Shown: piece by piece, positions 11,092 to 20,718 of the stretch
Layout: each line of letters begins with the position of its first letter
Numbering within the stretch: position 1 is the first letter of the stretch
Source: Dactylonectria macrodidyma
Lineage: Eukaryota; Ascomycota; Sordariomycetes; Hypocreales; Nectriaceae
DNA: 64,000 nt
Assembly: GCA_020744425.1 (NCBI GenBank)
Contig: JAGMUV010000012.1
Span: forward strand, 992,001 to 1,056,000
Direction of reading: 5' to 3'
The notes under the pieces: generated by a model
Database searches by the model: none
What the model was told of the DNA's origin: nothing
What the model saw: the letters and a program-made list of their open reading frames with translations, nothing else
Translations under genes and position numbers: made by a program

Positions 11092-12399
11092 GTATCCAGA
11101 TAAGAATAAACCGCTTACCGCCGGCCGCAAACGAAAGACCAAATGAACTGTGCTTTATGTGTGCCGATTATGCCCTAAATGGAGTCATAGGCATTGAGCA
11201 ACAGCTGTACAGCATATCAGAAACCGCCATGCTGCACAGCTTCGACCGCCGCCGCCGCCTTCGCCGATATCATCGAATCAACGCTCATTAACCGCCAAGT
11301 TTGCATCTATCCCTACACCTGATAGTCTTCGGCAGGCTTTCAATCGGCAGGCATATAACGAAGCTGTTATAGGACTGCTCACACGGCGGAGAGCTCCTTT
11401 TCAGCTGTTGAATGGAACGAGTTGAAGGATCTCGCTTTTGGCATGCAATCCGATCATCGGTGATCAATTAATCACCTCCAGACGTCAGGCCATGCGTCAC
11501 ATTGCGGAAAATCACGTGTTCTATAGAGACCAGATCAAAGGCAAACTAGCAATCGCGTCTTCGCCTATTCATATCTCCACCGATCTCTGGACATCGCCAC
11601 ATCGCCATGCTCTACTGGCTGTTTGTGTAAATGGGTTGATCAGGATTATCAGCTGCAGAAGGCACTTCTAGGACTACCGGAATGTCGCGACAACCACTCT
11701 GGAGAGCGGCAAGCTGATCTCATTATGAGTATTCTCGAGACCTTCGGAATCATGTCAAAACTCGGCTATCACACCGGAGATAACGCTACGTCAAACGACA
11801 CATGTCTGGAGTCAATAGCACGTCAATTGAAAGAGAATCTTAATGGAAGTTGGCAGCCGCTTTCGATTGACTAATCTAATGATGAGCGGTAGATCGACTA
11901 TGACCCAAAAAACGCCGCATCCGCTGCATCGGCCACATCATCAATCTCTCCCTTCAAGCCTTTCTTCTCGGGTCATCGAATGAAGCCCTCATCGCCGCAC
12001 TTGAAGCCGCATCCGAAGCCACTAGTGAAGACCTATTAATTCGCTTCTCTCAGGCCCTCACCACCAGAAGACGTAGAGGACGTAGACGTCTCTCGAGATC
12101 GGACGTTGATGAGGACTATCTAGGCATTGAGGGCATACCTGCGCTCCGTAAACTGCACGGTCTGGCTGTTTGGACACGCTGCTCATCGCTTACTAGCCAG
12201 CTGTGGGACGATGAAGTCGGGTTATGACTAGGGATCGATAATAAGACGCGGTGGTCTTTATAGTATTATGTCTTTAATAAGCTTTTCAAAAAGAAGGCGT
12301 ATATCGTTCAATTCATGCATAAATACGAGCAGATCCTCGGAGATAATCGATTGATAGCGGCTGATTGGGATTTGCTTTAGAAAGCGTACCTATTTCTCT

Positions 12400-15266
12400 G
12401 AGTAGTGCTATTCGGGCTGTATGATATTGCTATCCGGGCTGTATCGATCACATGACCACGTAATTTTCAACCGCATTCGGCAAATGCTCCCCGCCACACC
12501 AAAATTACAGTGTAAGTCAAAGAACGTGAATAACATCAGGCCAATTCAATCAAGGTCAACACATCACAACAGCCCGCGAGCCCGGCTACAACCAAATCGT
12601 TCAAAAAACGCATTTCCGGTGTTTCTTCTGAAAAATAGTATTTCTATCGGTCCGAATAATATTCCGGCTGCGTAGCAGGAATGATAATGACATCTTCAAC
12701 GGCTGACGACGCTGATGACTGTGACCGGGCCGGAGCCGCGGCCACGGCCCCGGCGCCCCTCCCTCTACCTCGTCCTCCTCTAGATCCTCTTCCCCTTGTA
12801 TTTGTATGGCCTCGTGATCTTGGCGTTGACAGTTTTCGGGACTGTTGGCTGCTTGGTGTGTCCACAAGCTCGGTCTGTGACAGCGTGCGCCGTACGCTTG
12901 GGTTGAGCCGGCGGGTCGTCTGTGGGTTTTGGCGAGGCTGCCGGGGGGTCTGTTGGCTTTGGGTCTGTTGCTGGGGACTCGAGGTCACACTGGCTTGTAG
13001 ATATGAGGGTATCGTGAGCTTCTTATTCACAGGTATTCGAGGTCGGCCGCGGAGGTTAGCGACAACGTCAGGGTCGCGGATCAGTAGAAGTGGCTCTTCG
13101 AGGTCCTAGAGATAGAAATTAGTAGATTTCTCATACTAAGAGCTGTAATTCCTACCAGAGGTTTATGGAGCCACCAGCGGGGCAGGATAACTTCCTTTAA
13201 CAACGGCTCTTTAGTCACCAGCAAGTCGTAGATATAGTGACTGCAGGGAAGACCGTATTGCTGTGTGAAGTTGCCGGAACACGGTCTCAACGGCTCGGGG
13301 GTCGGCTGCGTGAGTGATAGGAAAGCTGCCTCAGCAAATCGATGCTGCTTGACAAGCAAATCGACAGCAGCGTAGGTTATTTGTAAGGGAACCTTACCAA
13401 GCCATTCCCGGCCCATGTATTCTCGTCGCTGACGCATCATCATTCTAGCTGCCTGTTGCTCATAGTCACGCTGCTTCTTTTTCAACATCTGTTGGATAGC
13501 TTTGTGTAGGTGAAGCAGGTCACCGGTGCCGGTGACTAGGAATGACTTCACATCCTTGTGAGCAGTCTCAACAGGGCTGTTAACCCTCTGGCCGAAGTTA
13601 CGATAGCGGCAAATGTAGCACTTTGCCCACTGTTCCCGCCAAGGCATATACTCCCTTGAGATGTATCGAAGGATTGACTTTTGCTGTGGGTTGTATGCAT
13701 CGTTCATCGAGGCCCAAGCCGCCTTGAAGTCACTCACTTGGTCGGCATAGATGACTCGGTGCCAGGCGGAAAACATCGTCTCGCGGGTCAATTCACCTTG
13801 TGTGCTAGGCGGCGGTGCTGGTGATGCTGAGTCTCGATTGCCGTAAGTTCCTTCATTGGCCTCGCGATAGAGGGCTTCATGATGTCGATCACTGAGACTA
13901 GGCGTTGGCATACAATCGTCATCATCGTCATCATCGTCAGTATCTTCATCAGCATCGGCGTCTTTTGGGTCCTTCCAACGGGCTGCGATCTTAGCCTTGA
14001 TGTTGGCGTTGATGTGAAAGACGCACAACTGCTGCTGCGTGTCTGGAAAGGTCACATAAAGGGCGTTTTTTAGGGCTATTTCCTTGTCAGTGATGACAAC
14101 AGAAGGCACTCGGATTCCAAGGAAACGGCGGAAATCATCTACTTGGTCACAAAGCCACTGAAATCCTTCCTCTTTTTCGGAGTTGATGAGGCCAAAGCCA
14201 AAGTTAGCTACAGACTTTTGGTCTGTGACGCCAGTGACCTGGAAAAGGTACATTTTAAAGCGATTAGTCTTGTATGTATTGTCCATACCAAGAACCTCTG
14301 GAAACCTCTTCCACATCAGCTCACACCAAGGATAAGTCCAGAAAACAGCCTCAACTTTGCGGTCAGCACTATACCGTACGAGGTGCTTGAGACCCTGATC
14401 TTGGAGGGAGCCGATCCACGCCTGCGTCGCTGTTTTGCCGCCGAGGGATGCCTGCCGCAGCTTCTGACGGTCATTATAGATGTCTTTTTGTCGAAAGAAA
14501 GACGGCTCGATCGTCACATCACGTATGATATCACTCATCTCGCGGGCGGGGAGGGATTTGTGCTTGAAAAGAGATCGCTCGACTTCTAGCTGCTCTGGTG
14601 TGCGGCGGCGATGCATCACGTGTGCGGACGGGTCGAGGGACGGGCCGTGGTTATGATCAGAGACCGCGACTCGGTAGGTCCAGAGATAGTTGAGCTTTTG
14701 CGTTGCTGACGCTGTGATCTTGAACGGGCAGTCGACCTTTTGCGTACTGGATTTGCGTACACCAGCAGCTTCACACTCACGAGCGTCACCGCGGTCACAA
14801 CGCAGTTGAATATAAGTTGGCTGCCTAACGCCATGAATCTCACGATAGTTACCAGGTGACTTCTTCACTAAGGCGGCGCCGTTCTTGCGATAGAAGTCTT
14901 GCAGAGACTTGACGAGGTCATCCAGAGACGAGAATTGCGCTGACGGCGGCGGCGGTGGGATTTGAGAACCTAGGGAAAAGATGCCGTTGACGGCATCGTC
15001 TTCAGCGTGAGATTGAGTCATTGTGACTCGTGAGAAATGGTTGTGTGGAATAGCAGAGGGGCGACGCGATAGTAAAAGGTCTAAGTTGGCCTAGGAATTG
15101 CGATCCGATATCGCGGGGTGTTGTAAGCGAGGGTGATCACGTGACTATAAGCCTTTCCTAATGTGGCTAGCGTTTTGGAAGTCATGTGATAAATTTCCCT
15201 CTTTAGGCAAGCGTATTTTGGGTACAGCCCGGATAGCAATATCATACAGCCCGAATAGCACTACTC
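12400..15266 (-). mobile_element. Mutator-like element (MULE) with 44-bp perfect inverted repeats
   Basis: Bases 12400-12443 and 15223-15266 are perfect inverted repeats as I read them. Each repeat contains two versions of the segment tgctat[t/c]cgggctgta. The element is flanked by atttctct at 12392-12399 and 15267-15274 (8 bp seen; MULEs usually make about 9). It carries one spliced transposase gene on the minus strand and interrupts the fossil hAT. The intact gene and perfect ends suggest recent arrival and possible activity. Confidence 0.92.
12644..15021 (-). CDS. MULE transposase
   Basis: Two exons, 15021-13156 and 13105-12644, are joined by a 50-base GT-AG intron and give 775 residues. 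The N-terminal part (about residues 30-140) resembles a FAR1/WRKY-GCM1-type DNA-binding region with CDRGDAREC. The MULE domain follows, with LGMDNTYKTNRFKMYLFQVT carrying the first acidic residue, VITDKEIALKNAL the second, and CVFHINANIKAKI. A SWIM-like zinc motif appears near residue 600 (CSGNFTQQYGLPCSHYIYD). The tail is rich in Arg and Gly (RGRGSRGGRGRGRG). It is the cut-and-paste enzyme of the surrounding element. No stop or frameshift was found, so it may be functional. Confidence 0.88.
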
Positions 15267-15452
15267 ATTTCTCTAACCCTTTGATATGGCCACATTATGC
15301 GCTAAGGGCAATAAAGCGTCTTTTTTATAGTTATTATTTCTAATAGACTGCCTTCTTTCTTATTATAAAAACGAGAAGGTAAGCCATTTTATTATAAGAT
15401 AGGTAGTAATAATATCTTATCGCTAGTCTTAATAGCTAAGATAGATGCTAAT

Positions 15453-15888
15453 TGTAACGGTCGTGTTCCCAGGCTAACCTGTACGTGGTATAGGGTAGCT
15501 CGGAAAGGGTTCCTAAGGGATAGACCAGGGTCTATGTTAGCAGAACGGTTAGGTCACACTTACTGAGCGGTAGTCGTAGTGTTACGTTAGGTAATAGTCA
15601 ATGTACGATGATGCGTAGCAGTCAGAGTAGATTGAGGTAACCAAGTTGTATTGATAGCTGAGGAGCTGGTGTCCTAGTGACAGCCAGTTCCTCGGGTTTA
15701 TATACTATGTAGTATGAGGTTCGATCACCTTAGTTACAGGGGTGATCGCAGTGATCACAGAAGTGATCACGGTGATCACGGGAGTGATCGCGGTGATCGC
15801 TCCACAGTTCGCTGTGATCGCTCGTAATTGGTGAGAAATTTGTGGGGGCCACGTGACGTCAGGCGTCTACGTTGCACGGGTCGTGACA
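15453..15888 (-). repeat. 3' LTR of the chromovirus
   Basis: On the plus strand it reads TGTAACGG to GTGACA, 436 bp, matching the copy at 23130-23565 at every base I compared. It contains a TATA-like tttatatact near 15697 and a cluster of GTGATC[A/G]C palindromes. Confidence 0.95.
15722..15821. promoter_or_regulatory. array of GTGATC[A/G]C motifs in the LTR
   Basis: Seven copies of GTGATC[A/G]C start at about 15742, 15751, 15763, 15772, 15784, 15793 and 15814, with a partial copy at 15722. GTGATCAC is a perfect palindrome. Spacings are 9, 12, 9, 12, 9 and 21 bases, close to one helical turn. The same array is in the other LTR (from about 23399). It looks like a multi-site protein-binding region in the LTR, which is an inference. 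Confidence 0.5.
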
Positions 15889-15893
15889 CGATG

Positions 15894-15903
15894 TCTCCCC
15901 TCC
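15894..15903 (-). other. probable polypurine tract
   Basis: Read on the element's sense strand, ggaggggaga sits about 5 bases before the 3' LTR. That is the expected place and composition for the plus-strand priming tract. Confidence 0.6.
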
Positions 15904-16002
15904 GTTGGTCCTTGTCCCCAAGGCCTACAAGTCGGCCGTCCCAAGTTTCTCCCTGGTTTGTCCAACCTTCCCCTGTAATTATTTTTCCGTAATGCTGACA
16001 GC

Positions 16003-16607
16003 ATGTCGAAGGTGAAATCGCAATCCGCCGCGCGTCGTCATCGTCTCTACGAACTTATTGAAGAAATGGGCTCCGAGGTTATCGAGTGCTCAAATTGCGC
16101 TCAACGGAAGTTGAAGTGCAAAATGCTCGAGGGCATTTCCCGCTGTTCTGAGTGCGTTCGTCGCGGACGTTCTTGTGACGGCTCGGGGGAGTCGATCTCC
16201 GTATGTGAGTGTCTGTTCCTGCTTGACAAATTTTGTGTTTTTGTGTTGACCGGGCAGCTTCCCGTCTGACGGCTGAAAAGCGCCGTTTAGAGTCCGAGGA
16301 GGAACAAGCGGAAGAGGAGTTGATAGAATTGCAACAGCAAATGAATGAGCGTTTGTCTCGTCTGATGCGGCTTCGTCGTCAACGAAAACAGCTTCAAGAG
16401 AGAGGCGTGGAGATGGTGCGTCGGGGGCTTCGTTCCCTGGACGAGTTGGATGAGGCGGAGCGCCAAGAGGCTGATGCGGTCATCGAGGTTCAGGCCCATG
16501 GTGGGGTGGATGCGATCGATTGGTCCACTATGTTTGATTTTGGTGCTGCTTCTTCATCTTCCGGCGTTGCGCATGGAACGTCTTCAGTAGACGTTGCGCG
16601 TGGATGA
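16003..16607 (+). CDS. antisense zinc-cluster/coiled-coil gene carried by the chromovirus
   Basis: Exons 16003-16204 and 16258-16607 are joined by a 53-base intron (gtgagt to gggcag), giving 183 residues. Residues about 29-54 hold a Zn2Cys6-like motif, C-x2-C-x6-C-x8-C-x2-C-x6-C, beginning CSNCAQRKLKC with the basic residues usual between the cysteines of GAL4-type DNA-binding domains. A strongly charged coiled coil follows (about residues 70-120), then an acidic segment (DAIDWSTMFDFG) and a Ser-rich end. It lies between pol and the 3' LTR on the opposite strand, and its last 80 bases overlap the end of pol. A transcription factor made by the element is the inference. A captured host gene or element-control protein are alternatives. 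The intron is predicted, not proven. Confidence 0.7.
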
Positions 16608-19600
16608 GGTTTTCCGGTGGTTGCCACGATGTTTCGCTTTCAGGGTAGTCTTTCCACTTTATGAGGTACATTGTTTTACCGTCGATTCTCTTCATGTCGC
16701 GGATTTCTTCGACGTGGTACTCTTCTGGTGATTCGACTTCCGGTTCGTGGTTGTAGCCGTTGTTGACCATGATGGTTCCTTTCGTAGGTTCCAGTAGTGA
16801 TACGTGGAAAACGGGGTGTACCTTGACCTTTGGTGGTAGGTCTAACCTGTAGTTGTTTTTTGAGATTTTCTCCAGAACCTTGTAGGGGCCGATGAATTTG
16901 TAGTCGAGTTTTTTGCTTGGTCTGTCCGTTGTGAGATTTTTTGTTGCTAACAGGACCATGTCCCCTTCCGAGAAGGATGGTCCCTCCAGCCTTTTCTGGT
17001 CGTAATATTTTTTCATTTGGTTTCGTACAAATTCGAGTTCGGTTTTCATTTCTTCGTGGAGATTCTTCAACTTGTCTGACGTCAGGATTGCTTTCGGGTT
17101 GATGATTCCGTCGCGTGGCGTGTGGTACGCGTCAGGTGTGAATCCGAAATTGGCGTAGGATGGCGTGAGCTTGGTGCTTTCATGTACCGAAGTATTGTAA
17201 CTTAGCTGTGCCGTTGGTAACTTTTCTACCCAATCGTTTTGTTCGTAGTTGATGTAGCATCGAAGATACTGCTCGAGTATCTGATTTGTGCGTTCCGTCT
17301 GTCCATCGACCTGTGGTCGGAATGCCGTTGTAAGGCGGTGATTCAATCCCATCTGGGCCATCAAGGCTTGCCAGAATTTGGATGCAAACGGGGGTCCTCT
17401 GTCGCTTAGGATCTCCGTTGGTAAGCCGTGTACGCTGACGATGTTCCGTAGGAACAGGTAGGCGAATTGTTCGGCATCCGTTGATTCGTGATAAGGTATA
17501 AAATAGGAAAATTTCGTGAGTCTGTCCACGATGACAAGAATGCTGTCATAGAAGGTACCATTCGCTGGGTCTTCTGACAGGGGTAACTTCGTAATGAAAT
17601 CCATAGTGATGGAGTCCCATGGTCGCTCAGCGACTGGTAGGGGTTGTAGCTCTCCATATGGTTTGTGGCGTCGTGCCTTTGTTTTATCGCATGGTAAGCA
17701 TTCCTTGATGACTTCCGTGACGATTTTCTTCATTCTAGGAAAAGTGTATGTCGTTTTGACTCGTTTAAGGGTTTTGTTGATTCCTTGGTGTCCGTGTAGG
17801 AGATGTACATGCATATCTCGTACTAGCGGTTTCTGTAATTCCGGGGGAACTCGTAGCCTCCGTGGTTCGAGTTGTGATTCGGGAATTGGGCAGGGTGCTC
17901 CTGTTACTCTGTCCATCTCGTATGTCTGATTGTATTCCCGTATTCGTTCGTGAAGTGTTTCTTGGGACACTGTTGCTGCGACTTGGACTGTTTTGTCGAG
18001 TTCGTCGACCCATTTGAGTTTCTTTCGTACCTTGTTGGGTTCGCAGTTTCGGTGATCGCCTATCTCCCAGCACTCCTTTGCGTGTTGGTCGATGAGATCG
18101 TGGGGGCATCGATTGCATTGTCCCATGTGACTGATGCATGCTGATGTGAGGTCGCCGTGGAAATACTGGCTGAGTTTCTTGGCTAGGGTCCAAGGGTTCC
18201 CGTGGTGGTTGCCCTGATGGAAGTAAGCGATTGCTTGGGATCCTTGTGATCCTGTCAAGACTGCTTTTCCTTCCTGCCACAGTAGTTCTCTCGGGGCTGG
18301 TTGAATGTCGTGTATCCATTGTTCGAAGCTTTGTTCGGGCGTCTGTAGTCGTTCCAGCAAGTCCTCCGGTAGCCTGGACTCGCTTACTGCCGCAATGTAC
18401 TTCTGCTTCAGATGTCCTTCGGGGGTGTAGGTCAATACCTGTTCGTTGACCTTGGGTATGTCTATTTCGAAGTCGGGTCGTCTACTTATCGCGTCGGCTC
18501 GTCCGTTTTCTGAGCCTTTCTTGTGGATGATGACGTAGTCAAATTCTGATAGGTACTCCGCGTAGCGAAGTTGCCTTCCACTGAGCTCTTGGGTGGTAGC
18601 GAAGTGTGAAATGTTCTTGTGGTCCGTGTACACGGTGACCTGGTGTTCGCTTCCTAAGAGGTAGTGTCGGAATTCTTTGAAAGAATTGACTATCGCCAAG
18701 AATTCCTTGTCGTAGATGGGGTAGTTGAGTTCAGCTCCCTTCAGTGTGCATGAGTAGAACGCGATCGGGTGTAGGTTTCCTTCGTCGTCCCGTTGTCCAA
18801 TCTGGGCTCCCAGGGCGAAGTTGGAAGCGTCGGTTTCCAATTCGATCGGTCGTTTTGGGTCAAAGGTTGCCAAAACGGGTTCACTGAGGATGGCTTGTTT
18901 CAAGTCGTTGAAGGCTTTCTGGGCCTTTGGGTTCCATCTGAATTCTACTTCTTTCTTCGTGAGTTCTGTCAAGGGTTTCGCGATTTTGCTGAATCCGCGA
19001 ATGAACCTTCGGTAGTAATTGGCGAATCCTAGGAAGCTCTGTACTTCCTTGACACTCTTGTCAGGTCTCGGCCAATCCTTGACAGCTTCGATTTTCTTTT
19101 TGTCCATTCGGATCTCGTTTGGTCGGATGGTATGTCCGAGGAAGTCCACTTCCTGTGCGTGGAACTTACTCTTCTCTGGTTCAACGAGTAGTTTTGCGTC
19201 TTGCAGCTTTTGCAACACCTTGTGGACGTGTTCCGTGTGCTCTTCTTCCGTGTCGGAGAAGATCAGGATGTCGTCTAGATAGCATACGACGAAAATGTCG
19301 AGGTGTTCTCTCAAAACGTTGGTGATCATCCGTTGGAAGGTCGCCGGTGCGTTTGTGAGTCCGAAAGGCATTACCAGGTATTCGAACAATCCAAACTTGG
19401 TTCGAAACGCTGTCTTCCATTCGTCTCCAGGCTTGATGCGGACCAAGTTGTAAGCGCCTTTTAGGTCGAGCGCCGTAAACCACTTCTTACCGTGAAGGCG
19501 ATCCCTCAGTTCGGTAATCAGGGGTAACGGTGTTCGGTCTTTGTTCGTGATGGCGTTCAACTGTCGGAAATCCACAACTAGTCGGAGTTTGCCGTTCTTC

Positions 19601-20718
19601 TTGGGAACGAACATGACAGGGTAACCTGCGGAGGATTTTGATATCCTGATGTATCCTTTTCGTAGCATTTCTTCGAGGTATTCCTTTAGCGCTTGAAGCT
19701 GAACTTCGTTGAGGTTGTAAAGTTTGAAGAACTTGGGTGAAGTTCCGTCTTTCAACACAATGTCGTGGTCCCATTCACTGTGTTCGGGTAGACCTGTTTC
19801 CAGTTCTTCGGCAAACAGTTTCTCATAGATGCGGTAAGCAGGTGGTATGTTTTTCAGCCTGTCGTCTGCTTCCGATTGTTTCTTCATTTCTGCAAGGTCT
19901 TTGTCGAGTTTTGTCAGTTGACTTCGTACAAAGGCGATGGTGCGGCGTGTCTTGCTTCGTCGGGCTTTGCGGTGTTTGTATTTCGTGCCTCGGGGTGGGA
20001 AAGTTTCTGTCGTTTCTTTCGCCGATACTTCGCTGGTGCCGTGGTCAGTCGAAGTTTGAGATCTCGTGTCGTCGTCTGAATCTGATTCCCAAGAGGAGTG
20101 ATCATCGACGTCGTCGAAGTTCACTTGGCCAGTCCTCCAGTTTATCATTGGGTTAACTCGTTTCAACCATGGGTACCCTAGAACCAAAGCGTGGTGCGCA
20201 ACAGGTATAACATCGAACGAGATTCCTTCGTTTCGTCCTTCAACGAAAACCTTGAGATGATCAAGCTCTTTGGTTATTCTTCCGCTGTCGTAAGCGAACG
20301 GGGATCCTTCGAGGTTTTGTACTCTGTACGGATTTGCTTTGTCCTTCCATGGAAGTTTCAATGTATTCACCACTGCGGGGTGGATGTAATTGAATTCTGC
20401 GCCGCTGTCTACCAAGGCGGGCAGCCAGTTTCCCTTGATTCGTACCTGTATTTCTAGGTACCGTTTTGTCGTTTGTGCGCTTTTGGTCGCACATAGAGCT
20501 CTTGTTTCGAGGGGTTCCGCTTCCCCTAGCTCTGTGCCTATCTGTTGCTCTGTTACAGATGGCGTCGGGAGTTTTTTGTATTCTCCGTTGTTCCGTCTCG
20601 TGAGGGTCGAAATGTCGGTCTGCGATTGTGCTCGTGCCACGCATTGACCTTGTCGTATACATGTATCTGGCATTCGGGTCGTTGGCAATCGGTGAATTTG
20701 GCATCGAGGTGTTGACAC
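16528..20718 (-). CDS. pol: Pol polyprotein of the chromovirus (protease, RT, RNase H, integrase, chromodomain)
   Basis: The frame is open for 1396 residues from a Met at 20718, and lies -1 relative to gag with a 166-base overlap, so expression by programmed frameshifting is likely. In order: aspartic protease with ALVDSGAEFNYIHP (Asp104), reverse transcriptase with FTALDLKGAYN and YLDD at about 480-483, RNase H starting at ETDASNFALGAQ (about 630), integrase zinc-binding HGHQG with CLPCDK (about 1000), the integrase catalytic core beginning at DSITMDFITKLP and including ILSDRGPPF, and a C-terminal chromodomain (EYHVEEIRDMKRIDGKTMYL). Chromodomains direct integration to particular chromatin. 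All catalytic motifs are present and no stop is seen. Confidence 0.96.
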   Translation of the reverse strand: MSTPRCQIHRLPTTRMPDTCIRQGQCVARAQSQTDISTLTRRNNGEYKKLPTPSVTEQQIGTELGEAEPLETRALCATKSAQTTKRYLEIQVRIKGNWLPALVDSGAEFNYIHPAVVNTLKLPWKDKANPYRVQNLEGSPFAYDSGRITKELDHLKVFVEGRNEGISFDVIPVAHHALVLGYPWLKRVNPMINWRTGQVNFDDVDDHSSWESDSDDDTRSQTSTDHGTSEVSAKETTETFPPRGTKYKHRKARRSKTRRTIAFVRSQLTKLDKDLAEMKKQSEADDRLKNIPPAYRIYEKLFAEELETGLPEHSEWDHDIVLKDGTSPKFFKLYNLNEVQLQALKEYLEEMLRKGYIRISKSSAGYPVMFVPKKNGKLRLVVDFRQLNAITNKDRTPLPLITELRDRLHGKKWFTALDLKGAYNLVRIKPGDEWKTAFRTKFGLFEYLVMPFGLTNAPATFQRMITNVLREHLDIFVVCYLDDILIFSDTEEEHTEHVHKVLQKLQDAKLLVEPEKSKFHAQEVDFLGHTIRPNEIRMDKKKIEAVKDWPRPDKSVKEVQSFLGFANYYRRFIRGFSKIAKPLTELTKKEVEFRWNPKAQKAFNDLKQAILSEPVLATFDPKRPIELETDASNFALGAQIGQRDDEGNLHPIAFYSCTLKGAELNYPIYDKEFLAIVNSFKEFRHYLLGSEHQVTVYTDHKNISHFATTQELSGRQLRYAEYLSEFDYVIIHKKGSENGRADAISRRPDFEIDIPKVNEQVLTYTPEGHLKQKYIAAVSESRLPEDLLERLQTPEQSFEQWIHDIQPAPRELLWQEGKAVLTGSQGSQAIAYFHQGNHHGNPWTLAKKLSQYFHGDLTSACISHMGQCNRCPHDLIDQHAKECWEIGDHRNCEPNKVRKKLKWVDELDKTVQVAATVSQETLHERIREYNQTYEMDRVTGAPCPIPESQLEPRRLRVPPELQKPLVRDMHVHLLHGHQGINKTLKRVKTTYTFPRMKKIVTEVIKECLPCDKTKARRHKPYGELQPLPVAERPWDSITMDFITKLPLSEDPANGTFYDSILVIVDRLTKFSYFIPYHESTDAEQFAYLFLRNIVSVHGLPTEILSDRGPPFASKFWQALMAQMGLNHRLTTAFRPQVDGQTERTNQILEQYLRCYINYEQNDWVEKLPTAQLSYNTSVHESTKLTPSYANFGFTPDAYHTPRDGIINPKAILTSDKLKNLHEEMKTELEFVRNQMKKYYDQKRLEGPSFSEGDMVLLATKNLTTDRPSKKLDYKFIGPYKVLEKISKNNYRLDLPPKVKVHPVFHVSLLEPTKGTIMVNNGYNHEPEVESPEEYHVEEIRDMKRIDGKTMYLIKWKDYPESETSWQPPENLIHAQRLLKTFHAQRRKMKKQHQNQT

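Noticed and set aside
13879..14589. Plus-strand open frames across the MULE transposase
   Set aside because: They are shadows of the minus-strand transposase, which has clear MULE motifs.
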